Shown here in pieces: positions 20,786-33,898 of a DNA stretch of 64,000 nucleotides. Below the pieces are notes generated by a model, which was given only the letters and a program-made list of their open reading frames with translations, was not told where the DNA came from and searched no databases. The position numbers and the translations under genes were made by a program. The stretch is from Chlorophyllum brunneum. Its lineage: Eukaryota; Basidiomycota; Agaricomycetes; Agaricales; Agaricaceae. The stretch spans positions 3,658,001 through 3,722,000 of the forward strand of contig OY756139.1 of the NCBI GenBank assembly GCA_963576785.1, written 5' to 3'. The first letter of the stretch is position 1. Each line of letters starts with the position of its first letter.

Positions 20786-22110
20786 CTATGCTTGCTCGCT
20801 TTCTCCTTGTCCATGAAATCCGCATCTTTATTCTCGATAACAAAATTGAGGATCAGATGTTGAAGCAGTTCATGAACATATTCTGGTTTTTGCTGATTGA
20901 TGTCCTGTGCCCAGTGGTAGTCCATGATTATTGCTTCTGCCATCTCTCCAAACAGTTCCCCAAGGGCTCTATACTCTAAATGTAAAACTTTGTCATGAGA
21001 TGAAAACCTGGTGAGAAGCAACCCCTGCAAATCCTGCATTGGCAAACCCTGTCAAGGTCCATCATAGTTGGGAAGTAATGACTCCCAGTCTGCACATATA
21101 ATAGGCCCTTTTGGTGTACCCTCTAGTGCAGCTTGGATACCCTAGCAGAAGCAAGTCCAGATGGCAGATTCTGCATCATGACAAAGATCATGTTGCCATG
21201 TAGTTGTAGTGGGAGGAACTTTCTTCTGCACAAACACATCCTCATATAGGCCATCAAACTCCTTCATACATTGTGGGTAAATTGAACAATACATATCACA
21301 GATGTCATCAGTGAGTTCTGGTAATGCAATGAAAGCTATGCTGGGAGGCAGCAGTGGTTTCCCTGCCTGAACAGCATGGGCAATAAAGATTGGTGTGCCC
21401 TATTGATACCTTAGCCTCAAACACCTATGACGTCAGATGGAACTTACAACAAATTCACTTCCAGGAGGATCAGAAGAACCAGGGAGTTTGCTACAACCAG
21501 AGTCAATAAGGAGGATGGAAGACCTGTGTTTGGGTTTCCTACATCCAACCATAAGCAATCACGACTTGTGAAATGAGTTGTAACATACCGAGTATCAAGA
21601 AAATGCTCAATAAAGACAGAGGTTGTTGACAAGAGCATCTTACTGTGATCCTCCAGCAATTCAGGTTGGATTAGGATGTTCCATGGATTAATATCACAGT
21701 GAAGGATTTGGTGATCAACATATAGAGCTCAAGTGACTATGGAAACTGTAAGGAATCATAGCAAGAATAGAACAGCTTACTCTCTAAGAGATTATATATC
21801 ATATGAAGAACCTTTCAGGGAGTATCCAAAGCCATGAAATTGGCCCTATAATCTTGTAGGACACAGAGCTTGATACGGTTATCACCTTTGACCTCTCTGG
21901 GGAAAGCTGCCCCCACAGCGCCAAGATGAGGCTTGGTTGAATGTGTCATGTCGAAGATTTGCTTTTTACTGGATGGACACATGGTTCTGGCATACTGGTC
22001 TTTGATTATGAGCTGAGACACGATATTTCTTGTGGGTTTGTAGAAACAGAACATTAGATTGGCGACCAAAAGAATTGCTTGATCATGAGTACTGCACTAG
22101 ACATGCCTTC
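20786..22110 (-). pseudogene. FunK1 kinase pseudogene B
   Basis: It is collinear on the minus strand with the middle and C-lobe of the intact kinase, from FCFYKPTRNIVSQLIIKDQYAR near 22050, through NFMALDTP and the catalytic-loop region, to FVIENKDADFMDKEKASKHR near 20790. Introns and coding frames are broken by stops. Compared with the intact gene, CG pairs are mostly TG or CA. It shares several derived changes with pseudogene A (for example CLWLDVGNPNTG), so A and B may be sister copies. Confidence 0.85.
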
Positions 22111-22401
22111 CGGACATGCCTTTCCAGGGATAGTCAGATTTGTGATTGCTTGAGCATGTTCTTGCCCCAGCAATTACTAAGATATGGGCAAGAAGTCACA
22201 GAAGTATTTCTATGATTGGATTGATATTTGTACATGTGCTTTACTCTTTTAAGCTCTGTCTGTAGTAATTACTTGGGTATATGGTATTGTAGGATATGAA
22301 AACAATACTAATATCCCTGGGTCATCTCAATCATCCCACTATCCAACCTAAATCCTGTCCAAAGATTCCAACAATTTACCTCATCCTTTATGGCAGCTCT
22401 A
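22111..22401. other. Intergenic DNA between kinase pseudogene B and the oxidase pseudogene
   Basis: No gene or repeat recognised. It is AT-rich and CpG-poor. Confidence 0.4.
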
Positions 22402-23850
22402 TCAAAGTTGGGAATTAGAACACATATTCAGGTCCACGGCTCCCTTCAATTGTTGAAGATACTGATAGTACTGACCAAAGTACAAATTTTGCCCTAGTGC
22501 CAGAGTTAGTCTACAATGCTTTTGTCCACATAGTATGACTTACAGTTATTCAATCTAGTGTCAAGGTAGGCATTATCCAGGGGATTAATAAGAAGATACT
22601 TAACTGGAGTATTGGTTGCTCACCTATAACTCCAGCCGGTTGGGTTATTGTTCATAATACTGTTGACTATCCCTAAAAAGATACAGTTGGCTCCTTTTGT
22701 CTCGACAATGCATAACAGGCCTGACTCACCATTGAGGAGAGAAAATCCAGATTATAGGAACGGATCACCAGTATTATCCACATAAGTATAAAACTGGATC
22801 AAGAACAGTGCATTCCTGTTCCCAAATGACGTGTTGTCTTGGGCACAGCATTAACTATAATCCAGGTCCTCCTAGCTCTTCAACTTCAACAAACCAGTCC
22901 TATACATGGAGGTCAGTGATTATTCCTAAAAGTCAAGTTGTATTTACATACTGCTTGAGACAAGAAGCCCTGATTTGCTAGATATGCCATAAAAGCTTGT
23001 TGACTCTCTGGCATCATTGGCTGGCTCTCCGGTATCATAATTGACTTGACATAAAATGTATTGGATCTGTTGGGAATGCCAGTTATGTTAAGCCTGCCAT
23101 TGTTTCCATCTAAGTACGTAATGCTATTGATATAACTTCCAGGCTTTATAGTCTGACTCTGTGGTTTCTGACCAATTATCTGCAAGAGCGGATTGATGGC
23201 ATTGTTAAATTGATTTGCAGAATTGTACCAGCCACCTTGGAGGGTGATACCAATGCAACCTTTTCTGCTACCTTTGAATAGAATTAATTCCAAACTGAAC
23301 TCAACTGGAACCTGGCCAAGCAAGAATTCTTGGTATACATTAAGGAGGAAGAAAGCTGCTGCTGCGGTCAAATCCCAATTGTATTCGAACACGGTGATGG
23401 ATGAAGGTACGGAATATGTTTTGAATGTGATTGAGGTGGTGATTCCAAATGAAGGACCCGCACCCCACAGTTTCTCTCAGTTGAGTCTTATCAGAGGATG
23501 TGGATTCTAATACTCATCCAAAACAGTTCCAAATTCTGATCCCTCGAAGCTGTAGCAATTGTTCCATTGGCGAGTACAACATTCATTGATTCAATTGCAT
23601 CCAACGACATACCTCATGACCTCGACGAGAATGCAAATCCCCCAAAGGCTGAATACCCACTGATACCAATGTACAGACACATTCTATGCCTGAAGCCTCA
23701 CCCATAGGAATTGAGTACCAGAGCAATATCACTGAGTCAATTCCCAGATTCAACATGGGCCTCGAGATGAATCGGAGGGTTTAGTTTAGGGAACTTATCA
23801 TTGAACCCTGTCAACTCATCTTAATCCAACATGCATCCCCCATTCAAGAA
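22402..23850 (-). pseudogene. FAD-linked (berberine-bridge/glucooligosaccharide-oxidase type) oxidase pseudogene
   Basis: On the minus strand I can follow a secreted-type FAD oxidase from about 23850. HVESGN is followed by a stop, then SDIALVLNSYG. The flavin-attachment region reads as MCLYIGISGYSAFGGFAF, then NVVLANGTIATAS and a long open piece (23392-22913) with VFEYNWDLTAAAA, GGWYNSANQFN, GSYINSITYLDG and FYVKSIMIPESQP. C-terminal pieces are NSIMNNNPTGW and QNLYFGQYYQYLQQLKG, with the stop near 22404. The family oxidises sugars or alkaloids with covalent FAD. Here the usual His after GxGG is Tyr, several Arg are stops and frames shift, so it is dead. Confidence 0.8.
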
Positions 23851-24107
23851 CCATTACTCATCATACTCAATGGACTGGACAAATGTAAAAGCAAGGTAGG
23901 ACAGTGTGAGTTCATTGAACTCATCAGCAACCACGTTTGATCTGTTCCCAAATTCCCTCTACAATCATTTGATTTGTCAGTGATGCCAGTACTGGTGACC
24001 CATGCAGTCAGTTGCAAATCTGTATCTGATTCATAGGAGGTTTTGGTCTACCAGGAGTCATGAGTTGTAGATAGGCTAATTTGACTGGTCCTGTAAAGTA
24101 TGGTCTT
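23851..24107. other. Unassigned flank left of the second gypsy copy
   Basis: It may hold the decayed N-terminal exons of the oxidase pseudogene, but I could not align it convincingly. It ends with GTCTT, the left target duplication of element Y. Confidence 0.35.
24103..24107. repeat. GTCTT flank, left of the chimeric gypsy copy
   Basis: This five-base flank equals both flanks of Y (42384-42388 and 48708-48712). The right flank of this copy is ATGTT (30427-30431), the flank of X. The mismatch shows that this copy is a recombinant. Confidence 0.95.
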
Positions 24108-24493
24108 TGTTATGAACTATAAATAGACAGTACATTCCTATCATGTGCCCATCACATTTATCATTCCTATGTATCTGTTTCATCCCTTATGGCTGTACTC
24201 TTACTGACTCATTCTACTCATCCCCTATGACTCCCTTACTCTGTTCCTTTATTATTAGCACTCACCACTAGTATATAGAGTGTAGTAATACTTGATGTAT
24301 TCCTTACACTTTACCAATCATATCATCCCTTTCTCTTTTCTCTACTTCCTTGTCTTTATCCAAAGACTTGCAACCTGAGTCCTAGACTAAGGTTGTAACA
24401 TTTGGTAAAGTGTCATTTGACTCACCTTGCAAGAGAGGTGCCACTATTCATAGCTAGGCTTGGAATAATAGCCTCCGACCAGGACAACAGTAT

Positions 24494-25678
24494 ATGAGCA
24501 GCAGTAGCTCATTGAGAACACCAAGAAGACCAAGAGCTCCGAGACCAACAGATATCCAGGGATCACCAGTAACTACCAGATCCAAGCGACAAACAGAACC
24601 AGAAATCCCTGAAGGCCTTAAATGGTAGAAATCTGACCACAGTATAGAAGAAGATACAGCGCTTTTCAAGACCCTATTCAATACAGAAGTTGCTGAGACC
24701 ACATTCGACATAGAAGTTGCCGAGACCCCATTTGATACAGAAATCGCCAAAACCACATCCGACATAGAAGTTGCCAAGACCTACGAAAATGAACATAGTG
24801 AACCAGAGACAAAATCAGAGATGGCTGATAAAATCAATTTCCCAAAGAATCTAGCCCCAGAACCAGGATATTTCAATGGAGATAGAACCAAGTTTGACGA
24901 TTGGTGGAGAGCAATGTCCTTATGGACACTCTTCAACAAAATCAACAATAACGAGCAAAAGATATTTGGAATATTAGCATGAATGAAAGGAGGACTTGCA
25001 GGTCCCTATGCTAATGCCAAGTTACAAATGATTCAAGATAAGAAAACACCAGCATTCGATGACTTCGCAAAGGAGATGGTAGCTACCTTCTCCTTGGGAA
25101 ATAGGAAAGCAATAGCAGAAGGGGAAATTGAGTTGTTCAAACAGGGAAAGAGGAACACCGCGGACTTCTTAATAGAGTTCGAAGCATTAAAAACCCAAGC
25201 AGGGACCGATGACATGCACGCCATATTCCTCCTCAAACAACATACCAGAGCAGACATTATCCAAACCATTGTAGGCTATCCAGCAGCCTCAATCCCAGAT
25301 ATATACAGCAAATGGAGAAACACCATCCTTGCAGTAGGACAGGGGTACGAAACAACAGACATCACACAAGGAGATGTCAGAACAAGCACAGGAGTCACCT
25401 ATGGAGGTGGAGGACAACCAATGGAAATTGGTAGACAAAGGGCAGACACCGATCAGAATGGCAAACCAAGGTGTTTTAACTGTAACCTCTATGGGCATAT
25501 TGCCAAATACTGCTGCAAGAAGACGAAGATAGCATACACCAAAATAACGTGCTATAACTGTGGCAAACAGGGCCACATCTCAAAGAACTGTAAAGCACCG
25601 AAGAAAGCACACATCAGAGAGGTTACCAAGGAGATAGAAGAAGAGACAAAAGAGGATTTTGTCAAAGGCTCCAAGTAG
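24494..25678 (+). pseudogene. Gag of the chimeric gypsy element
   Basis: Same two in-frame stops as in X (TAG 24626, TGA 24980) and both zinc knuckles. It differs from X by Arg to Lys near the N-terminus region (G to A at 24578 changes GGATCC to AGATCC) and by GGGG for GGRG before the first knuckle (25409). Confidence 0.88.
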
Positions 25679-28600
25679 GCACAAATCCGTGAGCCAATAA
25701 ACCTAGAGTTTCTGTTTTATGTCACAATAGACGATATGTGATCCCACAAAAACAAAACTCGACATGCAAACTTCTCCTCGATTCAATGATTAGAACAAAG
25801 AAAGGACCCAAGCAAATCACCACACTGGTGGATTCCGGATGTACGCGCATGTGCATAGCACAGAGGATAGTAGAAGAAGAACAGATCACAACCGAGTAAT
25901 CAATGCTGACGGAACCAAAAACAAGAAGGGGGAAATAACAGACAACTGGTATTAAGCAATGGTAAACACATGGAAGAAATTGAAGCAATGGTAACACAAC
26001 TGGAAAGTGTGGACCTATATCTCGGACATGATTGGCTAGTCAAGCACAACCCAGAAATTGACTGGACAAACAACATAGTATGCTTCAATAGATGCCCGAA
26101 CGACTGCACCACACACCACAACGATATATGGTTCAACGAAAGAATATGCACAGTAAAAGAACATATAGAGGAGAAGAAAACTGACCAAACAAACCCAGAG
26201 GACCTACTGACATACCTGCAGCCATATATGCACCTGTTCAACAAAAAGAACTTTGACAAACTACCAGAACATACTATATGGGACCACGAAATAAACCTGA
26301 CAGAAGATGCACCACTGGTATTACAGTCCAAGGTCTATCCAATGACATTAACGGAGAAGCAAGAACTGCAAACATTCCTCGACAAAAATATTGCCTCAGG
26401 ACAAATTCGACCATCACAATCCCCCTATGCTACACCATGCTTCTTCATACCCAAGAAAGATGGAACCAAATGACTCGTACAAGACTACAAGAAGCTAAAT
26501 GAACACACGATCAAAGACAAAATGCCACTTCCACTCATAAGTGAAGTTATCAATAAGCTCAAGAACGCGAAAGTCTTTAACAAACTCGACATCATATGGG
26601 GATACAATAACGTCAGGATAAGAGAAGGTGATGAATGGAAAGCAGCATTCGTAATGAACAATGGACTATTCGAACCAATGGTCATGTTTTTTGGAATGAG
26701 TAACTCGCCAGCAATGTTCCAAAGGATGATGAACACTGTTTTTCGGGAAATGCTACATGAAGGAGCAGTTGTCAACTACATGGACGATTTCGTCATACCG
26801 GGAACCACACAACAGGAACTTGAAGACAGAACAAAACAATTTCTTGACATTGCAGCGAAGCACCAACTATATTTCAAAAGATCGAAATGCCTATTTGATA
26901 CAAAAGAAATACCTATACTAGGATTTGTGGTTGGACAAGACAGTGTTAAAATGGAGGAGGAGAAAGTGAAAGCAGTGAAAGAATGGCCCATACCCAAATC
27001 CCTAAAAGATGTCGAAAAATTCCTAGGATTTGCAAACTTCTACCGACGATTCATTCACGACTTCAGCAACATAGCAGCCCCACTACACGAGTTGAAGAAA
27101 AAAGACATGCAATGAGCATGGAAGGAACAACAACAACAAGCCTTTGAAAGGATCAAGGAAAAGATCACAAGCAAACTGGTATTAACAATGCCACAGGACA
27201 AGGGTCAATATAGGGTAGAAGTGGATGCATCAGGATATGGAGTAGGAGCAGTATTATTGCAAAAACAAGAAGAACACTGGTGCCCAATTGCATTCCACTT
27301 AAGAACGATGACACCCACAGAATGAAACTATCAGATCTACAACAAAGAGTTACTCACCATTCGAGAAGCAATCAAGACCTGGAGACAATATCTACTCGAT
27401 GCAGACAAACCATTCAAAATATGGACCAATCACAAAAACCTGGAATATTTCCGAAAACCACAACAACTCACAGGATGACAAGCGAGGTGGCAGATGGAGT
27501 TACAAGAATACCATTACACGTTGAAACATATCCCTGGAAAAACCAACACGAAAGCTGACGTCTTGTCAAGACTAACAAAAACGGACACTACTCGGGACAA
27601 CACTGACATCACCCTACTACTTATTCAATGACAGTATGATCACCACAATCTGACAAATTTGGGAAATCTCAGGGGAAGAAGATCTGAAACACCAAATATG
27701 AAAGGAGACAAGAAGAGAAACACAATGGCTAAAAGAAAAAGAGAAGCGACCAAAGGAGATATGGGAAACAGATGGGGTACCGATGTTTGAAGGAAGGATA
27801 TATGTTCCACCCAACAACCAAATACGACAAGAAATACTATGACAACACCACAACAAAACAGATGTAGGACACCCAGAACAATATTGAATGATCGAACTCC
27901 TTAAACAGAGTTATTGGTGGCCCGACGTCAAACAATACATCTGAGGATGTGAAGCATGCCAACAAAATAAAATACTCCGAACAAGACCAACAACACATCT
28001 CCATCCATTACCAACACTAGCGGAACCTTGGGAAGAAATATCAATCGACATGATAGGACTGCTACCAGAATCAGAAGGATATGACACAATACTTGTCATA
28101 GTTGATTGTTTCAGTAAAATGATCAGATTACAGGCAGTCAACACCACCTTAACGTCCGAGGAGCTAGGAGATATCTATCAAGATGACATATGGAGAACAC
28201 ATGGAATACCCCGAAGAATTATCAGTGACAGAGGCCCACAATTCGTGTCCAGATTCATGGCAGAATTATGCCGAGCAACAGGAACCCAGCGAAACTTATC
28301 CACAGCATACCACCCACAAACCGATGGTCAAACAGAGCACATTAACCAGGAGGTTGAAACATACCTCAGAAATGTAATAAAACATGCTCAAGACAATTGG
28401 AAAAAATGGCTAGTCACAGTGGAATTCCAATACAACGACAAAACCCACACAGCCACCGGATATTCACCATTCGAAATAGTTTATGGATGACATCCTTGGA
28501 AAGGAGATATAACGGGTATTACCAAAGCACCTGCAATCACAGAACAAATACAGGAGTTACAAAAAATATGATGAGAAGTGACAAAGATGTTACAACATAG

Positions 28601-29114
28601 TCAGGAACAAATGGAGAAACACAACAGCATTAAGCTGGAACATGAGTACACCCCAGGAGAACAAGTTTGGCTCGAAGCAAGTAATATCAGGACAACGAGA
28701 CCAACCAAAAAGCTGGATCACAAATGATATGGACCATTCAGGATAAAAACAAAAATAGGCAAAACAAGCTACCAATTGGAACTACCTGAAACATGGGCAA
28801 TACACAATGTATTTAACAGCAGACTCCTCTCCCTCTATCAAAAACCCAAGTTTGACAGCCAGCGCACCCCACTACCACCAATGCCCAAGATCATCAACAA
28901 TGAAGAGCAATATAAGGTAGATGAAATCCGAGGACATCGCAAAAGAGGACGATGAAATCAATTCCTGGTATACTGGAAAGGATATACCTCCGAAGAAGAC
29001 ACATGGGAGAATGAGTCAGAGTTAGGAAATGCTAAGGAGGCAGCTCAAGAATTTTTAGACAAGATTTTGAGGATGAAACCTATAAAAAGGGGGGATAAAA
29101 AGCAACAATTATGA
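25679..29114 (+). pseudogene. Pol of the chimeric gypsy element
   Basis: Protease, RT (intact YMDD), RNase H, integrase and chromodomain as in X, with the same set of TGA codons and the same protease deletions. At 27560 it has the Y base, giving KADV rather than KADI in the RNase H C-terminus. Confidence 0.9.
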
Positions 29115-29211
29115 ACAACAAACCCTGTGTCACAAGAGATCATTACACTCAACGCACCTCACGCTGTATCCATTGCACCATAAACTTTGCCAATTACCTT
29201 CATAACACACC

Positions 29212-30090
29212 ATGCACACTGAACGCAAGCCCACTCCCTTCCCAGCCAATGATGAAGAATTCAAACAAGAACTTAACAACCTCCTCAATACTCAGTCCAC
29301 TGAAGATCAAATCGAGCACTATACTGCCACAACCAAAGGACTCACATACATTGCACATGCCATCAACAACCTCCAAATCCAAGCCAAAGCCCTGAGCCAC
29401 ATTCTACTCATCACCACTACTAGAGCCCTTCCCACTGCCATGTCAACCAGGAAACATGAACTCATGAAGGAGTTATTAGACAAAGCAGCCACCAACCTCA
29501 ATGTACTAGTGCACTCTAATGCAAAGAAATGCATCCAAAGTGCCTTAATCATGACAGGCAAAAGACTCAATCACCTCACTGACTCGAGTAACAATCCCAC
29601 CTACAAACTTGCATGGAGACTAATGAATTTCGACTCATACACCCCCACTACCTTACCCGACAAGCTGCCCTACCACAAAGACAATAAACAGGACTGGTTA
29701 GATGAAGGAATGGAGGGAATCAACAAGTCTGTTCCAGACCATCTAATGGAACCAGACATGCAAGACGAAGTAGACCACCTCCTTATACAACTGCCTGATA
29801 TGGATCCGCCACCCAAACCAATGATATTTAATCCGCCCCCATCCTATCTTACACTCAAAGATGGAGGACAGTTCAGAGAAAACTACTGGGAGGAGATAAT
29901 ACACAACCTCGTTGCAGCCAAAACAAACGATACTGCTATGTTCAAAGGATGCACCATAGCCCTCTTCAGAGGAGGCCAAGACCATGCCCCCTTTTGGATT
30001 GGATGTCGATGCAAATCAGGAACCCCAATGATTGGTCCTACCAAACGTCAACTTGTCAACGCCTTACACAAAGAACAAGACGACAAGTAA
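29212..30090 (+). CDS. ORF3 of the chimeric gypsy element (292 aa)
   Basis: Open over its full length and identical to ORF3 of X, including the X-type bases after 29589. The crossover junction ends at or before this point, within or upstream of ORF3. Confidence 0.68.
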   Translation: MHTERKPTPFPANDEEFKQELNNLLNTQSTEDQIEHYTATTKGLTYIAHAINNLQIQAKALSHILLITTTRALPTAMSTRKHELMKELLDKAATNLNVLVHSNAKKCIQSALIMTGKRLNHLTDSSNNPTYKLAWRLMNFDSYTPTTLPDKLPYHKDNKQDWLDEGMEGINKSVPDHLMEPDMQDEVDHLLIQLPDMDPPPKPMIFNPPPSYLTLKDGGQFRENYWEEIIHNLVAAKTNDTAMFKGCTIALFRGGQDHAPFWIGCRCKSGTPMIGPTKRQLVNALHKEQDDK

Positions 30091-30431
30091 ACTACGGTAT
30101 TTCATGGGGTCATGAAAGTAAAAAGGGAGGTATTGTTATGAACTATAGATAGACAGTACATTCCTATCATGTGCCCATCACATTTATCATTCCTACGTAT
30201 CTGTTTCATCCCTTATGGCTGTACTCTAACTGACTCAGTCTACTCATTTCCTATGACTCCTTTACTCTGATCCTTTATTCTTAGCTCGTACCACTAGTAT
30301 ATAAAGTGTAGTAATACTTGATGTATTCCTTACACTTTACCAATCATATCATCCCTTACTCTCTTCTCTACTTCCTTGTCTTTATCCAAAGACTTGCAAC
30401 CTGAGTCCTAGACTAAGGTCGTAACAATGTT

Positions 30432-32290
30432 GACCATTGCTTAATACCAGTTGTGCCATGTCTGTTATTTCTCCCTTCTTGTTTTTGGTTCCATTGGCAT
30501 TAATTACTCATATTGGAGTTTCAAGGGGTCTAGTTGTGATTCATTCTTCTTCTACTATTTTCTGTGCTATGCACATATGGGTGCATCCAGAGTCTACCAG
30601 TGTGGTGATTCATTTAGGTCCTTGTGTTGTTCTGATTGTTGAATTGAGAAGTTTGCATATCAAGTTTCTTTTCTGTGGAATCATATATTGTCTATTGTGA
30701 AGTAAAACAGAGACTCTAGGTTTATTGGCTGGTGGGTTTGTGCCTACTCAGAGCCTTTGGCAAAATCCTCCTTTGTCTCTTCTTCTTGCTCAGTTTCCTT
30801 GGTAACCTCTCTAATGTGTGCTTTCTTTGGTACTTTGCAATTCTTCAAGATGTGGCCTTGCTTGCCACAATTATAGCACATTATTTTGGTGTATGTGACC
30901 TTCATCTTCTTGTGGCAATATTTGGCAATATGTCCATATAGGTTGCAGTTGAAACATCTTGGTTTGCTATTCTGATTGGTGTCTGCCCTCTGTCTACCAA
31001 TCTCCATTGGTTGTCCTCCACCTCCATATGTGACTCCTGTGCTTGTCCTGATGTCTCCTTGGGTGATGTCTGCTGTTTCATATTCTTGTCCTACTGCAAG
31101 GATTGTGTTCCTGCATTTGCTATATGTGTCTGGGATTGAGGCTGACAGATAGCCTACTATGGTTCAAATGATATCTGCTCTAGTGTGTCATTTGAGGAGG
31201 AATATGACATGTCTGTCATCTGTTCCTGCTTGGGTTTTCAATACTTCGAACTCTATTAAGAAGTCCATGGTGTTCCTCTTTCTCTGTTTGAACAACTCGA
31301 TTTCTTCTTCTACTATAGCTTTTCTATTCCCCAAGGAGAAGGTAGCTACCATCTCCTTTGCAAAGTCATCAAATCTGGCATTTTCTTGTCTTGAATCATT
31401 TGTAACTTGGCATTGGCATAAGGACCTGCCAGTCCTCCTTTTATTCATACTAATACTCTGATTATCTTTTGTTTATTATCATTGATCTTGTTGAAGAGTG
31501 TCCATAAGGACATTGCTCTCCTTGGTTCTATCTCTATTGAGGTATCCTGGTTTTGGGGCTAGGTTCTTTGGGAAGTTGATTTTATTGGCCATTTCTGATT
31601 CTGTCTCTGGTTCACTATATTTGTTCTCATGTGTCCTGGCAATTTCTATATTGGATAGTACTTTGGCAACTTCTATGTTGGATGTGGCTTCGGTGATTTC
31701 TGTGTCAAATAGGGTCTCAAAAAGAGCTGTGTCTTCATCTATGCTGTGATCAGATTTCTGCCACTTAAGACCTTCAGGGATTTCTGGTTCTGTTTGTTGT
31801 TTGGATCTGGTGGTTACTGGTGATCCTTGGATGTCTGTTGGTCTTGGAGCTCTCGGTCTTCTTAGTGTTCTTGATGAGCTACTGCTACTCATATACTGTT
31901 GTCCTGGTTGGAGGCTATTATTCCAAGCCTAGCTACAAATAGTGACACCTCTCTTGCAAGGTGAGTCAAATGACACTTTACCAAATGTTACAACCTTAGT
32001 CTAGGACTCAGGTTGCAAGTCTTTGGATAAAGACAGGGAAGTAGAGAAAAGATAAAGGGATGATATGATTGGTAAAGTGTAAGGAATACATCAAGTATTA
32101 CTACACTCTATATACTAGTGGTGAGTGCTAATAATAAAGGAACAGAGTAAGGGAGTCATAGGGGATGAGTAGAATGAGTCAGTAAGAGTACAGCCATAAG
32201 GGATGAAACAAGGAATGAAACAGATACATAGGAATGATGAGTATGATGGGCATATGATAGGAATGTACTGTCTATCTATGGTTCATAACA
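30432..32290 (-). mobile_element. Second copy of the 5' part of element Z
   Basis: Duplicate of 12151-14009: protease end, gag (30744-31892) and 5' LTR (31986-32290). Its other half is absent on this side, because the left flank of the neighbouring gypsy copy comes from the Y site. It is therefore an orphan fragment, as expected from unequal crossover. Confidence 0.9.
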
Positions 32291-32342
32291 GTCACACTCA
32301 GTATCACTATAGGTAGGGTGACAGGGCTGAAGGGAACCTATG

Positions 32343-32591
32343 CTCACTCACCTTCCTTTTATCCATGAAATCTGCATTTTTGTTCTCAACAACAAAATTG
32401 AAGATCAGACATTAAAGCAGTTCATGAATGTATTCTGGTTTTTGCTGATTTGTGTCCTGAGCCCAGTGGTAGTCTGGGGTGATTGCCCTTGCTATTTCCC
32501 TGAACAGTGTCCCAAGTTATCTATATCCAGAATATAAAACCTGTATGCAATGTAAAAACATAGTGAGAAGCAACTGGGGTTGGCAGGACAT
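32343..32591 (-). pseudogene. Second copy of the small FunK1 fragment
   Basis: Duplicate of 14062-14310; no difference noticed. Confidence 0.73.
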
Positions 32592-33362
32592 CCACAGTAG
32601 AACTGAAATATCAGTGTACTCACATGTCACACTACCAAATGTGATGTACCAAAGGTACCATGTTATGCCATCCAAGAGCTCATATTAACATACTTATCAT
32701 ATGTATATACTTCTTCAAATCTGGGTGTCACTTTTGCTTTGTTCAGTTGCTGGGAGGATATTAGTGGATCATCTGAACCTCATAGCTGTGGTTTGCCAGT
32801 TGTATAATTGGGTATCTCTATGAAATCAGTTCTACCTGCCATGATAGCCTCAACTGGTAGCCAACTCCAGTCTGTTTTATCCTACAAATAAGTAGGTATG
32901 GGCCAGAAGACCTGTCCAGCCTTACCATACTTGAAGTAACTATACCTGAATCACAACACTTCTCCTATGATATACAGCTATCACTTAGTAATCAGCCATC
33001 AACAGTACTGACTCTCTCACTTTCTTACATCACCAAGGCCACATTGGCCTCTCCTTACTGCACAAACCTGCAACAACTGCTTTACCAAGCACATAGGACA
33101 CCTCAACAATGACAGGGTCCTCATTTACCAACACTGCTTACCTCTACCAGCATGTAACAATCACCACCCAATCCCCCATGTCTGTTGCCCCACCCTTGCA
33201 TAGGATGTTCACTGCTTCCATAGAATGAGCAGGCACATTGTTGCTCTCCAGTTGCTGAGTAGACCCACAGTCTCTCACTCATGCAATGTAAGCCACAAAG
33301 GCCCTGACATAGGTTTGCCCCTGTGTACCCAGTCAGAAAAGATGTGTCTTGGTTTACTCTCT

Positions 33363-33496
33363 GCAGCACTTCCCCTGCAATATTTGGTCTACCCTCTATG
33401 GCACTTCTCCCATGATATGTTCTTTGTTCTACCTTTGTGGCACTTCTTCTGCAATATTTGGTCTACTCTCTGTAGTACTTTTCCTGTGATATTTGG
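33363..33496. repeat. Second copy of the degenerate 35-39 bp tandem repeat
   Basis: Duplicate of 15082-15215 with the same copy number. The surrounding 32592-33898 holds no gene I can support. Confidence 0.48.
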
Positions 33497-33898
33497 TCTG
33501 CTCTTAAACTCTTATTCCACATGTACTACCTTCTCCTATGAAAGAATAACTCCATGATGAGTTAATGTTGGATCCTATTGTAAAGCTATGGTGTAAAAGG
33601 TCATATCTGGCCAAAGAATACATGCTACAGTGACTATATATGCTGAAGATAGATTGGAACATATTCTAGAGCCAAAATATGAGAGGAAATTACATACAAG
33701 ATATTATTTGCTTTGGAGTTGTGCATTGATTGGAGATGAAGTGGGAGTATGGTGAAGTATATAAAAGGTACTCAACATAGAATTGACCAGGACTCATTGC
33801 AATACCAATAAATGTGCTCCCTTTCCTCTCTCCCCTACATTATTCCTCTTTTCTATCATCATTCTCAGTGTTACTGTCACTGTCTTTCTGCTAATCTC

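Larger units (their letters stand above)
5943..24223. repeat. Tandem repeat unit 1 (period 18,281 bp)
   Basis: Every base I compared recurs exactly 18,281 bp downstream. The differences I noticed between units 1 and 2 are G6297/A24578, A7128/G25409, A9279/G27560, T11947/A30228, C17666/T35947 and G18164/A36445. The unit begins inside the X 5' LTR and covers X, the 5' part of Z, the kinase cluster and the oxidase pseudogene. Confidence 0.95.
24108..30426 (+). mobile_element. Chimeric gypsy element (Y-type 5', X-type 3'; 6,319 bp)
   Basis: It has the same domain order and the same inactivating stops as X. Its 5' LTR and SNPs at 24578 (A), 25409 (G) and 27560 (G) match Y. From 29589 (T) to its 3' LTR it matches X. 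The exchange therefore happened between 27560 and 29589. LTRs are 24108-24400 and 30134-30426. Its TATA box, predicted start and primer site are at 24272, 24306 and 24402. Confidence 0.96.
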
